NCBI GenBank assembly: GCA_900540875.1
Contig: UQHT01000006.1
Span: forward strand, 1-64,000
Length of the DNA stretch: 64,000 bases
Origin: an uncultured Collinsella sp.
GTDB taxonomy: Bacteria > Actinomycetota > Coriobacteriia > Coriobacteriales > Coriobacteriaceae
Direction: 5' to 3'
The translations under genes were made by a program, and so were the position numbers. Of this stretch, positions 29,450 through 39,002 are shown one piece after another; within the stretch, counting starts at the first letter, position 1, and each line of letters opens with the position of its first letter. The notes beneath the pieces are model-generated. The model made no database searches and had not been told where the DNA came from. It worked only from the letters and a program-made list of their open reading frames with translations.

Positions 29450-31380
29450 TCGACGAGGAGAACAAGTCCGCAACCATGACCGAGGCACCGGCTGCCGCCG
29501 TAGCTGCACCGGCCCACGCCGCTCCGGCGGACTCCACACCCGTGGAGCCCGAGGACACCGTGTTCTCCCTGCCTCTTTCGCATGTAACGCATGATATTTC
29601 GGATTTCGCCGATAACGAGGGCGAAGAGGATGCCGTAGCGGCGCCCATCGGCGCACATGCTGCGGAACAGCCCACAGCGCCCGAAGCAACCCCGGCGCCG
29701 GCTCACTTTGCAGAGCCCGTCGCCGCGGCAATCAACGAGAGCGCTGCGGTGTTTGCGGCACCCGAACCCGCCGCGCCGGCGTTTCCCATAGCCCCGGCAT
29801 CCGAGGTTGCGCCCGCGTCTACGCCGGCGCCCGAGGCGGGGCCATCCCCCGAGGACGGCCCTGCACCCAAGGCCCCGCAGCCTGCGCCCGCAAGCGAGTC
29901 CGATGCCGTGGCCGAGCCCGCCGCCCAGTCGCAAAGCACACCCGCGCCGTCGCACTTTGCGACGCCCGAGCCTATAGACGTCAGCCCGCAAGACGACGAG
30001 TCGATCGCCTGCGCGTCCGCAGAGCCCGGCTCCCCGGACACCGGCGATTCCGAATCAAACGCCGAGACCGACACCGTCTCTCCCGGTGACACAGCCGAGA
30101 TCGACGTTGCCGCCGTTGAGGCCAAGCTCAAAGACCCCGGCTCGACCATGAGCTTTGAGCCCCTGACCGAGGAGCGCATCGAGACCGACTCGACCTATGA
30201 TGCCGGCACCACCACGCAACTCATGTGGGGCGCCCGCTCTGACGTTGGCTGCGTACGCCCGCACAATGAGGATTCCTACCTGGTGCAGTCGCCGCTCTTT
30301 TGCGTATGCGACGGCATGGGCGGTCACGCCGCCGGCGAGGTAGCCTCTTCCATCGCCGTCGAGACTATTGCCAAGACGGCCCCGCAGTCCGCCGACGCAG
30401 CACGCCTGGCCGCAGCCGTCGAGGCAGCCAACGCCGCCGTAATCGAGGCGGCCCTGAACGGCCTGGGCAAGCCCGGCATGGGCTGCACAGCCACTTGCGC
30501 CTATATCGAAAACGACACGCTCGCCATCGCCCACGTGGGTGACTCTCGCGCCTACCTGCTCCACGAGGGCACGCTCATCCGCGTGACCCGCGACCACTCC
30601 TACGTGGAGGAGCTCGTGGACGCCGGCGAGATTACGGCAGACGAGGCTCGCGTCCACCCCAACCGCTCGGTCATCACCCGTGCGCTGGGCTCGGACCCCG
30701 CCATGTATGCCGACCACTTCACTCTGCATATCGAGGAAGGCGACCGCCTGATCCTTTGCTCTGACGGCCTTTCGAGCATGATTCCTGATAGCGATATCGA
30801 GAACATCGCCACGCAGTCCTCAACCGCGCAAATCTGCGTCGACAACCTAGTGGACGCGGCGCTTGCCGCCGGCGGCCACGACAACGTGACCGTAGTAGTC
30901 GTTGACCTGGTTGACGATGGCGTTATGCGCGAGGCGCAACGCGTGCGTCGCCGCAACATTACTATCGCCGCCATCCTGGCCCTCGTCTTTGTGCTGGCAG
31001 CTGGCATCTGGGCCTACACGGGTGTCACCGGCTCGTACTACCTGGGTACCCACCAGGGCAATGTCGCCGTCTGGCGCGGCCTGCCCGGCAAGCCGCTCGG
31101 ACTCAAGCTTCACTGGCTCGAAAGCGAAACCAGTATTAAGCTGTCCGACCTGCCCGAAGACACGCAAAACCGCCTCAAGGCGGGCATTCCGCAAACAAGT
31201 GTCGACGATGCGCAGGACACGATATCCAAGTACCGCCACCAGATCGACGAGGAGCAGACCCGCCAGGTGATCGACGCGCAAACGATTCGCGACAACACCA
31301 ATCAGGGATCGACCTCCGAATCAGATTCCGAGAAAACCGCCGAACAGTCCGCCGAGGCCGAAGCCTCCGAAAAGAACTAG
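29446..31380 (+). CDS. pstP: PP2C-type Ser/Thr phosphatase with long N-terminal extension
   Basis: Protein of 644 residues. Residues 1-255 are Ala/Pro/Glu-rich and probably disordered, an extension not seen in typical PstP. The PP2C domain (258-480) begins GARSDVGCVRPHNEDS and has CDGMGGHAAGE, AHVGDSRAYLL and GGHDNVTVV, carrying the metal-binding aspartates. A membrane helix near 503-525 precedes a ~110-residue extracytoplasmic tail ending in Glu/Ser-rich sequence. It removes phosphates placed by the operon's kinases. The start overlaps fhaB. Confidence 0.92.
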   Translation: MIDEENKSATMTEAPAAAVAAPAHAAPADSTPVEPEDTVFSLPLSHVTHDISDFADNEGEEDAVAAPIGAHAAEQPTAPEATPAPAHFAEPVAAAINESAAVFAAPEPAAPAFPIAPASEVAPASTPAPEAGPSPEDGPAPKAPQPAPASESDAVAEPAAQSQSTPAPSHFATPEPIDVSPQDDESIACASAEPGSPDTGDSESNAETDTVSPGDTAEIDVAAVEAKLKDPGSTMSFEPLTEERIETDSTYDAGTTTQLMWGARSDVGCVRPHNEDSYLVQSPLFCVCDGMGGHAAGEVASSIAVETIAKTAPQSADAARLAAAVEAANAAVIEAALNGLGKPGMGCTATCAYIENDTLAIAHVGDSRAYLLHEGTLIRVTRDHSYVEELVDAGEITADEARVHPNRSVITRALGSDPAMYADHFTLHIEEGDRLILCSDGLSSMIPDSDIENIATQSSTAQICVDNLVDAALAAGGHDNVTVVVVDLVDDGVMREAQRVRRRNITIAAILALVFVLAAGIWAYTGVTGSYYLGTHQGNVAVWRGLPGKPLGLKLHWLESETSIKLSDLPEDTQNRLKAGIPQTSVDDAQDTISKYRHQIDEEQTRQVIDAQTIRDNTNQGSTSESDSEKTAEQSAEAEASEKN

Positions 31381-31396
31381 AAAGGGAGTGCCGCTT

Positions 31397-34267
31397 ATGA
31401 GTCGCCGCAACACCGAGCTGCTCTTGCTCATCGCCTCGGCGTTCCCCGTCATCCTACTGTATGCGATGTACGTCCTCACCGCGGGCGCTGCCATCTCCTT
31501 TGAGACGCTCGCCGTACCGATCGGCCTCTTTGCCGCCTTTGCCGCGGCCCACATTGCCGTGCGCATCTTGGCGCCCGGTGCCGACCCCGCCATCCTGCCC
31601 ATTGTCTTTGTGCTTTCGGGCATCGGTATCACGTTCGTGACGCGTCTCGCACCCGCTCTCGCGATCTCACAGCTCATCATCCTGTTTGTCTCGGTGGCCC
31701 TGATGGTGGGAACGCTCGCACTGGTCAAAAACCTCGACGTAGTCATGCGCTACAAGTACACCTTTGGCATTATCGGCATCATTCTGCTGATGCTGCCTAT
31801 CTTTATCGGCACCACGATCTCGGGCTCCAAGCTGTGGATTCGCATCGCGGGCTTTACCATCCAGCCCGGCGAGTTCGCCAAGGTCTTTATCGTGCTGTTC
31901 CTGGCCGGGTACCTGGCCGAGAACCGCGAGCTGCTCTCCATCTCCAACCGCAAGATCCTGGGCTTTAAGATCCCTCGCCTGCGACTGCTGCTGCCGCTGT
32001 TTGCCGTGTGGGGCGTGTGCCTACTCGTTGTCGTCTTCGAACGCGACCTGGGTTCGGCCGTGCTGTTCTACACCATCTTCTTGCTGATGCTCTACGTTGC
32101 CACGGGTCGATTCTCGTATGTCGTTATCGGCCTTGCGCTCTTGGCCGTCGGCGCCGTGGGCGCCTACAAGTTCCTGTCGCACGTTCAGGTGCGCTTCCAA
32201 GTTTGGGTCGATCCGTTTAAGGACGCCCAGGGCCAGGGCTACCAGATCGTCCAGTCGCTCTTCTCGCTTGCCGATGGCGGTCTGGTCGGTGTTGGTATCG
32301 GCAACGGCATGGCCAACAACATCCCTGTCGTCGAGTCCGACTTTATCTTCTCTGCCATCGGCGAGGAGATGGGCCTTTTGGGCGGCGGCGCCGTGCTCAT
32401 CCTGTTTATGCTCTTTGCCGTGCGTGGCCTCACCACGGCTGCCCGCGCTAAATCCGATCTCGCCGCCTTTAGCGCCACGGGCCTTACGGCCGCCATCAGC
32501 TTCCAGGCCTTTTTGATCGTGGGCGGCGTTACCCGCCTGATCCCGCTGACCGGCGTCACCCTGCCCTTTATGAGCCAGGGCGGTTCCTCGCTGCTGGCAA
32601 GCTTTATCATCGTCGCGCTCCTGCTGCGCGCCGGTGACGAAGCGACCGGACGCGAGGCCGAGCTTACCGGCACCGGCACCATGACCGCCATCACCGATGA
32701 TCAGGTCGCATCCGCCGCCGCCCCGACGGGCACGCGCTTTGCCACCTCGTCTTCCTACGGCAGCGGCAGCCATTCCGTCGGCTCGCGCATGCGCCGTCGC
32801 CTGCTCGACACGCCTGAATCCGGTGTGCTCGGCCGCGTTGCGCTCGCCAACCGTCTAACCCGTGCGGTGCTCGCCTTTACGGCGCTGTTCGCCATCCTTA
32901 TCGGCAACCTCACCTATGTCCAGGTCATCAAGGCCAAGGACTATCAGGATATGCCGACCAACAACCACACTATCGCCCGCTCCAAGTACATCCAGCGCGG
33001 TTCCATCATCACGTCCGACGGCGTGACGCTGGCCGAGTCGCTGCAGCAGGAGGACGGCACCTACGTACGCTCCTACCCCAACGGCAACCTGGCAGCGCAC
33101 GTGGTTGGCTACGTGAGCCAGCAGTATGGCACCACCGCCATCGAGAGTGTCATGAACGACACGCTCACCGGCTCCAAGGATTACTCCAGCTGGAACAACG
33201 CCATCGCGTCGCTCGCGGGGCAGACCCAGCCGGGCAATACCGCCAAGCTCACCATCGACTCGCGCATCCAGACGGCTGCCGAGCAGGCGCTCAAGGGCTT
33301 TAAGGGCGCTGTGGTGGTCATGGATCCGCGCACCGGTGCGGTCCTTGCGTGCGCGAGCTCGCCCACCTACGACAACACCAACATCGATGCGCTGCTCCAG
33401 TCGGGCGGCGGTGAGGACGGCTCCATGTACAACCGTGCCATGGACGCACTGTACACCCCGGGCTCGACCTTTAAGGTCGTCACGCTCTCCGCGGCACTCG
33501 AAACCGGCACCGCCAGCCTTACCAGCACGTACCAGGCGCCCGGCTCCATGGACATCGGCAACGCGCCGGTCACCAACTATGCCAACGAAAGCTACGGCAC
33601 CATCAGCCTGCAGCAGGCCTTCGCCGTGTCGTCCAACGTCGTCTTTGGCCAGGTGGCCAACGAGATTGGCGCCAGCTCGCTCGTCCAGTTTGCCAACGCC
33701 TTTGGCTACGGCCAAAAGCTCGGCCAAGATCTGACCTCCGCCGCCTCCATCATGGCCGACCCGTCGCTTATGACCGAGTGGGAGACCGCTTGGGCAGGCG
33801 CCGGCCAGCCCGTCGGCATGGACCACACGCCTGGCCCGCAGACCACCGTTATGCAGAGTTGCGTGATCGCCGCCGCTATCGCCAACAGCGGCGTGGTCAT
33901 GGACCCGTTCTTTGTGTCCCAGATACTCGCCCCGGACGGAACCGTGGTTAAGACCACGCAGTCCCGCTCTCTGGGCCAGGCTGTCAGCTCTGCCACGGCC
34001 GACCAGGTCAAGCAGGCCATGCTCGCCGTCGTCCAGTCCGGTACCGGCACCGATGCCCAGATTCCGGGCGTCAAGGTTGCCGGCAAGACCGGTTCGCCCG
34101 AGACCGGCGGCACCAACGTCAACTCTACGTTTGTTGGCTTTGCACCTTACGATTCACCCACGGTTGCCATCTCGGTGGCCCTGGAGGATTACGACAAACA
34201 CGACGTCAAGGCGGCTAAGATTGCCGGTATCGTCCTGACCGCGGCGCTCGCCGCACAGGGGGCGTGA
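31397..34267 (+). CDS. Fused FtsW/RodA glycosyltransferase and penicillin-binding transpeptidase
   Basis: One 956-residue reading frame combines two wall enzymes that are normally separate. Residues 1-415 are a SEDS-family membrane protein with about ten helices and the motifs WIRIAGFTIQPGEFAKV and ESDFIFSAIGEE. After a linker, a new membrane helix (487-511) starts a class B PBP. Its transpeptidase domain has the SxxK motif STFK near 689, SxN (SSN) near 744 and KTG near 896. In mycobacteria rodA and pbpA are adjacent genes in the same order, so this is a fusion of that pair. I chose the ATG at 31397 with GGGAG upstream; GTG at 31388 is also in frame. Confidence 0.93.
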   Translation: MSRRNTELLLLIASAFPVILLYAMYVLTAGAAISFETLAVPIGLFAAFAAAHIAVRILAPGADPAILPIVFVLSGIGITFVTRLAPALAISQLIILFVSVALMVGTLALVKNLDVVMRYKYTFGIIGIILLMLPIFIGTTISGSKLWIRIAGFTIQPGEFAKVFIVLFLAGYLAENRELLSISNRKILGFKIPRLRLLLPLFAVWGVCLLVVVFERDLGSAVLFYTIFLLMLYVATGRFSYVVIGLALLAVGAVGAYKFLSHVQVRFQVWVDPFKDAQGQGYQIVQSLFSLADGGLVGVGIGNGMANNIPVVESDFIFSAIGEEMGLLGGGAVLILFMLFAVRGLTTAARAKSDLAAFSATGLTAAISFQAFLIVGGVTRLIPLTGVTLPFMSQGGSSLLASFIIVALLLRAGDEATGREAELTGTGTMTAITDDQVASAAAPTGTRFATSSSYGSGSHSVGSRMRRRLLDTPESGVLGRVALANRLTRAVLAFTALFAILIGNLTYVQVIKAKDYQDMPTNNHTIARSKYIQRGSIITSDGVTLAESLQQEDGTYVRSYPNGNLAAHVVGYVSQQYGTTAIESVMNDTLTGSKDYSSWNNAIASLAGQTQPGNTAKLTIDSRIQTAAEQALKGFKGAVVVMDPRTGAVLACASSPTYDNTNIDALLQSGGGEDGSMYNRAMDALYTPGSTFKVVTLSAALETGTASLTSTYQAPGSMDIGNAPVTNYANESYGTISLQQAFAVSSNVVFGQVANEIGASSLVQFANAFGYGQKLGQDLTSAASIMADPSLMTEWETAWAGAGQPVGMDHTPGPQTTVMQSCVIAAAIANSGVVMDPFFVSQILAPDGTVVKTTQSRSLGQAVSSATADQVKQAMLAVVQSGTGTDAQIPGVKVAGKTGSPETGGTNVNSTFVGFAPYDSPTVAISVALEDYDKHDVKAAKIAGIVLTAALAAQGA

Positions 34268-34399
34268 TGCCCGTGATCAAAGCGGATACTTGGGACGCGC
34301 CACGGCCGATGAGCTAGCGGCTACGCGCCACACGGCCCCAGCGGCCACACATTTGGTACTACACACATCGTTGAGCGAATAGTTATGTTAGGAGCAGGA

Positions 34400-36361
34400 A
34401 TGGAACAGAGGGTCCTCGGGGGAAGATACCTCCTCAAGGATAAGGTGGGAACGGGCGGTATGGCGACCGTCTACCGCGCACAGGATCAGGTCCTCGACCG
34501 CACGGTTGCCGTCAAGATCATGCTGCCGCAGTATGCCGGCGACGCCACCTTCGCCGCTCGCTTTAAGCAGGAAGCCCAGGCAGCTGCCGGCCTGTCCTCC
34601 CCCTATATCGTGGGCGTCTACGACTGGGGCAAGGACGGCGACACCTATTACATCGTCATGGAGTACCTGCGCGGTACCGACCTTAAGAGCGGCATCAAGA
34701 GCCACGGCGCCCTCGATCCCAAGAAGGTCGCGCAGATCGGCTCGCAGATCAGCTCCGCGCTTTCGGTCGCACACAAGCACGAGATCATCCACCGCGACAT
34801 TAAGCCGCAAAACATCATGGTGCTGCCCGACGGCAACATCAAGGTAATGGATTTTGGCATCGCACGCGCCAAGAACAGTCATCTCACGCAGGACAACAAT
34901 GTGCTGGGCACCGCCCACTATGTAAGCCCCGAGCAGACCCGCGGCCAGGACCTCGGTCCCACCTCGGATATCTACTCGCTGGGTGTCGTCATGTACGAGT
35001 GCGCCACCGGCCGCGTACCCTTTGACGGCGATGACGCCATCTCGGTCGCGCTCAAGCAGGTCAACGAGCTCCCCATCCCGCCGAGCCAGATCAACTCCGG
35101 CGTCGATGCCGACCTGGAGCGCATCATCCTCAAGTGCATGGAGAAGGACCCGGCAAACCGCTTCCAGACAGCCGACGAGCTGCGTCAGGTGCTCAACAGC
35201 TATCTGTCCGGCCGTGCTGTCAACGTCTCGGAGCCCACGCGCGTCATCGGTGCCGCCGGCGACTTGGGTGCCACCAAGACCCGCGAGCTTTCCGACTCAA
35301 CGCGCGCTATGGTTCGTCCCGTCTCGGGCGTGAGCGGTCAGAATACCGCCCGCAGTGCTGCCTCGGGCTCCACGGGCTCCTACGAGGCTGAGAAGCCTAA
35401 GTCCAACAAGAACAAGATCATCGCCGCCGTGATTGCCGCCGTCGCCGTGATTGGCATTGTAGTGGCCTTTGCCACGGGCATGTTCAGTGGCGAACAGGTC
35501 ACGGTGCCCGACGTGCTGGGCAAGGACCAGGAAACCGCTATTGAGCTGATCAAGAAAGCCGGCCTTGAGGTTGGCTCCGTCGACCAGAGCTACAACGACG
35601 ATGTCGACGAGGGAAAGGTCGCCGAGCAGACCCCCAACGGCAACACCAAGAAGGCCAAGGGCACGAGGGTGAACCTGGTAATCTCCAAGGGCCCTAAGCC
35701 CTCCGAGAAGGTTGAGGTTCCGCAGCTCATCGGCCTGACCAAGGACCAAGCCGAGGCCGCACTGGCAAGTGTGGGCCTGAAGGGCAGCGCTTCGGAAGAA
35801 GCCAACGAGGCCGAAGAGGGCCAGGTCTTTGAACAGAGCACTGCTGCCGGCAAGGAGGTCGAGAAGGGCACAACCATCTCCTACAAGGTCTCCAGCGGCC
35901 CGGACACCACCTCGGTGCCCGATCTGACCGACATGACCGAGGCCCAGGCACGCAACGCTCTCGACATGGCTGGCTTTGGCGTCGACGTGAGCTACCAGGA
36001 AAACGACTCGGTTACCGAGGGTACCGTAATTAGCTGGAACCCCAGCGGCAAGCAGAAGCCCGGTGCCACGATCACCGTCGTCATCGCCAAGAAGTCCGGC
36101 AAGGCCAGCGTCCCGGGCAACCTGTACGGCAAGAGTATCTCCGCCGCCGTCACCGCGCTCAACAACGCCGGTTTCTACAACATCAGCTTCTGTGACCAGA
36201 ACGGCAACCCTGTGAGCGGCAACGAGAATGCCACCGTTACGGGCGTCTCCCCCACCGGTAAGCAATCCACCGACAGCACGATTACGCTGACGGTCGCACT
36301 TTCTAGCTCGGGTTCGGGTTCAGGCACGAGCACGGGCGACGATTCCGGTACGACCAACTAG
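34400..36361 (+). CDS. pknB: PASTA-domain Ser/Thr protein kinase (PknB type)
   Basis: Protein of 653 residues. Kinase motifs are GTGGMATVY near 17, VAVKIM, HRDIKPQNIMV near 131 and DFGIAR. One membrane helix (338-360) is followed by four extracellular PASTA repeats, beginning VTVPDVLGK, VEVPQLIGL, TSVPDLTDM and ASVPGNLYG, which sense peptidoglycan fragments or lipid II. A Ser/Gly/Thr tail ends the protein. I chose the ATG at 34400 with TTAGGAG upstream. Last gene of the signalling operon, 132 bases behind the FtsW-PBP fusion. Confidence 0.96.
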   Translation: MEQRVLGGRYLLKDKVGTGGMATVYRAQDQVLDRTVAVKIMLPQYAGDATFAARFKQEAQAAAGLSSPYIVGVYDWGKDGDTYYIVMEYLRGTDLKSGIKSHGALDPKKVAQIGSQISSALSVAHKHEIIHRDIKPQNIMVLPDGNIKVMDFGIARAKNSHLTQDNNVLGTAHYVSPEQTRGQDLGPTSDIYSLGVVMYECATGRVPFDGDDAISVALKQVNELPIPPSQINSGVDADLERIILKCMEKDPANRFQTADELRQVLNSYLSGRAVNVSEPTRVIGAAGDLGATKTRELSDSTRAMVRPVSGVSGQNTARSAASGSTGSYEAEKPKSNKNKIIAAVIAAVAVIGIVVAFATGMFSGEQVTVPDVLGKDQETAIELIKKAGLEVGSVDQSYNDDVDEGKVAEQTPNGNTKKAKGTRVNLVISKGPKPSEKVEVPQLIGLTKDQAEAALASVGLKGSASEEANEAEEGQVFEQSTAAGKEVEKGTTISYKVSSGPDTTSVPDLTDMTEAQARNALDMAGFGVDVSYQENDSVTEGTVISWNPSGKQKPGATITVVIAKKSGKASVPGNLYGKSISAAVTALNNAGFYNISFCDQNGNPVSGNENATVTGVSPTGKQSTDSTITLTVALSSSGSGSGTSTGDDSGTTN

Positions 36362-36413
36362 TCGCAACCCAACCGCTCATTACGGCTCTCGCCGCAAACA
36401 TATTCGCTCACAG

Positions 36414-36453
36414 GCGCCCGCTTGCTCCCCCAGCAAGCGGGCGCTTCGTTTTT
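36414..36453 (+). terminator. Rho-independent terminator of the pknB operon
   Basis: A 13-bp perfect stem (GCGCCCGCTTGCT and its complement) is followed by TTCGTTTTT. Confidence 0.9.
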
Positions 36454-36466
36454 GACATGGCATGAA

Positions 36467-36659
36467 CCAGAAGAGCCCGGCACCGTGGTGGTACCGGGCT
36501 CGATCAATCTCTGGTGCCCCCGGGCGAATTCAACCCCCCCCCGCGGGAAATTGGTGACGCGGGTGTCGACGGTCCGAATCCTGCCCTTAGACCAGAAGAG
36601 CCCGGCACCGTAGCGGTACCGGGCTCGATATTCCTCTGGTGCCCCCGGGCGGATTCGAA
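36467..36659 (-). repeat. Two tandem units of tRNA terminator plus tRNA-Arg 3' end
   Basis: Units at 36467-36533 and 36592-36659 share CCAGAAGAGCCCGGCACCG, a hairpin (AGCCCGG.../...CCGGGCT) and CTCTGGTGCCCCCGGGCG. Read on the minus strand, each is a tRNA 3' end followed by its terminator. The right unit continues as the intact 3' half of tRNA-Arg (attL). The left unit decays after GAATTCAA into a C-run. Between them, 36559-36586 resembles a tRNA 3' part in the opposite orientation. The arrangement suggests repeated integration and loss, or a decayed second tRNA gene. Confidence 0.65.
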
Positions 36660-36682
36660 CCGTCGACACCCGCTTTAGGAGA
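36636..36682. repeat. attL, displaced tRNA-Arg 3' half
   Basis: Forty-seven bases identical to 50209-50255, from CTGGTGCCCCC to TTTAGGAGA. They cover the tRNA 3' end through part of the anticodon arm. Identity stops sharply at 36683. Confidence 0.9.
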
Positions 36683-36873
36683 TATGATTTAATGCTACCC
36701 CCTACTATTCATCAAGCATCATTGAACACCATATAACCGCAGATAAACATAGCAGTTTGTGTCTTTTACCTCCGGTAGCTGCGCCTACGCTTTTACAAAC
36801 ATATTACTAACAGCTTTAGCTAAACTGCACTCAATGAATTGTTGAAAACTATTCAAAGAAACGGAGTGCAAAG

Positions 36874-38121
36874 ATGTCAGAACAGCCACTAATTAGCGGA
36901 AGAGGCACGTGTTGGAAAGACAAGAGATCACCTAACACCTATCGCTATTATTTTTCCCTTGGGGTCAAGGACCCTAAGACAGGGCGTTACAAACGATCCC
37001 CAACTTATACGGTTCGTTGCAAGACTAAAACAGAAGCTAAGGCTGCAATGCAGGCCAAGCTGGCTGAAATCAACTCCTCTGGCACGATCACTAAAACTAA
37101 AAAGCCCACTTTGCTTGCGTCCTACTGCTGGGCCTTTCATGAAAATAGGGACACCGAGCTTGTGCCAACGAGCTATGAAAGAGAAGCGTACGATTGCAGG
37201 CATATCGAAGACCTATTCGGTGCGTTTCAGACAATTGAGGGGCTAACTCCCGATCTAATCGAAGAAGCATATGCCGAAGCTCGTCGTACGGGAAAATACA
37301 AACCATCAGAGCTTGTACGAATCAATTCAAAACTGCGTCAGATTCTGTCGAATGCAGTCGCAAAGAGAATAATTGACCGAAACCCCTGCGCTACCGTTCA
37401 TGTTCGCAGACCACGCAACAAAAGAGAATCACTGACAATCGACCAAGTAGCTACCCTATGCACACATCTTCAACACATTGAGCTCACCGCCGAAGCTGTT
37501 GGTACGCTAGTACTAGTGTATACGGGTATGCGGAAAGGCGAGATGCTGGGCCTCGAATGGCGCGATTGGGACCCTGCCAATAAAACCTTGAAAATTGACA
37601 GGCAGTACACCAACGACCATGAACTGAGGGCACCCAAGTCACAAGAAAGCCAACGCAAAATCCCCGTTGGAGAAACCTTGGCCGAACGCCTTCAATCATG
37701 GTCAGCCATACAAAAAGAGCTCCTGGCCTCTCTGGGGCTGTCCCAGACTGGCAGTACTCCCATCATTAGCGATATTGCTGTCAAGCAGGGGGTCCCTACT
37801 GTCTGTCACATGAAAAACTACATCTTCAACCATTGGTTTCGCGATTTCGCAGTTAGCTGCAATCTTGGAATCTATGAGCCGAACAATTCGACTGGCGGAA
37901 AACTATATAAGGGCATCTGCCCGCATCAGCTCAGGCATTGTGTAAGCACTTTTATGCTGGCGAACGGATCGGACGTTAGAAGCGTGCAAGGTATTCTTGG
38001 CCACGCGGACCCCAATATCACACTCAAAACGTATACAAGCCTCGTTCAACAATCAGAAATAAAAGCAGTTAAAGGCTACGAAGACTTCATCAACGCCTAT
38101 ATACAGAAAAGCGAGAAATAG
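36874..38121 (+). CDS. int: Tyrosine recombinase / integrase
   Basis: Protein of 415 residues with GGAG eight bases before the ATG. The N-terminal part is an Arm-DNA-binding and SAM-like core-binding domain. The catalytic domain shows the first arginine in TGMRKGEMLGLEW, HQLRH (His and second Arg), LGHAD (His) and the nucleophile in TYTSLV. All required residues are present. It lies 190 bases from attL and should catalyse integration into tRNA-Arg. Confidence 0.95.
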   Translation: MSEQPLISGRGTCWKDKRSPNTYRYYFSLGVKDPKTGRYKRSPTYTVRCKTKTEAKAAMQAKLAEINSSGTITKTKKPTLLASYCWAFHENRDTELVPTSYEREAYDCRHIEDLFGAFQTIEGLTPDLIEEAYAEARRTGKYKPSELVRINSKLRQILSNAVAKRIIDRNPCATVHVRRPRNKRESLTIDQVATLCTHLQHIELTAEAVGTLVLVYTGMRKGEMLGLEWRDWDPANKTLKIDRQYTNDHELRAPKSQESQRKIPVGETLAERLQSWSAIQKELLASLGLSQTGSTPIISDIAVKQGVPTVCHMKNYIFNHWFRDFAVSCNLGIYEPNNSTGGKLYKGICPHQLRHCVSTFMLANGSDVRSVQGILGHADPNITLKTYTSLVQQSEIKAVKGYEDFINAYIQKSEK

Positions 38122-38339
38122 CATGTCATTCATTCATCGTTTCATCAATAATATTACGGTACTATACTACTATTTCCGCAGGTAGACGCTTTATTTGATT
38201 GACATCTAATGAGTTTTAATAGATTCTAAAGCTGTCAGATGGCTACGCATGTAGTCATAAAAACCGGCCCCCCAAGTGCTTATGAACCTGGTAAGTCTTA
38301 CAAGCACAGGGAGGGCCCTCATTGAAAGGATAGCTCATC
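38122..38339. promoter_or_regulatory. Leader region with a long imperfect hairpin upstream of the excisionase-like gene
   Basis: A hairpin at 38266-38317 (GGCCCCCCAAGTGCTT paired with AAGCACAGGGAGGGCC, some mismatches) ends seven bases before the ribosome binding site GAAAGGA. It could stop read-through from int or control expression of the next gene. Confidence 0.5.
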
Positions 38340-38585
38340 ATGGCTACTCCACAGATTAGCACTCAGGCGTCCACACCGACTTTCCCCACTGGTGCCGCTC
38401 AGTGCGATCGGTTGCTCCGCGTTAACGATATCCGCGAACTCACTGGCTGGAGCGAAAACACCGCGCGCAAGTTTATGCGCGAGTCCGGCAAGCTCATCCA
38501 AATCCATCGCTCGAATTACATGTTTGAAAGCTCATTCTATGAGCTTTTCAAGCAGCTTGAAGGTCGTACCGCCCACCTTGACTAG
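38340..38585 (+). CDS. Small helix-turn-helix protein, excisionase-like
   Basis: Protein of 81 residues with GAAAGGA upstream. The segment LLRVNDIRELTGWSENTARKFMRESGKLIQIHRSNYMFE fits a MerR-type excisionase or helix-turn-helix fold. Its location behind int suggests control of excision; it could instead regulate transcription. Confidence 0.7.
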   Translation: MATPQISTQASTPTFPTGAAQCDRLLRVNDIRELTGWSENTARKFMRESGKLIQIHRSNYMFESSFYELFKQLEGRTAHLD

Positions 38586-38594
38586 GCGGTAAAC

Positions 38595-38981
38595 ATGAGC
38601 GAGCTACCGTCAATTTCCGACATATTCAACGATGATGTTACCGAGCAACGAAAGATTATAGAGAAAATGGATAAAGCTATTTTTATTTCAGTGCCCGAGT
38701 GGGCGTGCTGCGTCACCACCGTTGCCGCCGAGCGTCTCATCCTCGGCCTCGTATGGAAGTTTGGAAAACCTTCCAAAAACAAACGGCCCATGGGCTTTTG
38801 CGCTAGAAGCAAATGGATTGAGGATCACTACCACTTGAGCAAGAACACGATATCCCGAGCCTATACTTCTCTAAAGGATAAGGGGTATATTCAAAAAACT
38901 GGTGATGGCAGCTGGATGCTTAATTACGCTGCAATCTACCGCGCCGCGATCGAAAACGCTTGGGAGCCCCCGAAATCTTAA
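38595..38981 (+). CDS. Winged-helix DNA-binding protein
   Basis: Protein of 128 residues, nine bases behind the excisionase-like gene. The segment ARSKWIEDHYHLSKNTISRAYTSLKDKGYIQKTGDGSWMLN is a winged-helix domain like those of plasmid replication initiators and phage regulators. The N-terminal part is helical and unrecognised. Confidence 0.7.
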   Translation: MSELPSISDIFNDDVTEQRKIIEKMDKAIFISVPEWACCVTTVAAERLILGLVWKFGKPSKNKRPMGFCARSKWIEDHYHLSKNTISRAYTSLKDKGYIQKTGDGSWMLNYAAIYRAAIENAWEPPKS

Positions 38982-39002
38982 GTCCACAGCCCGACTATCG
39001 AC

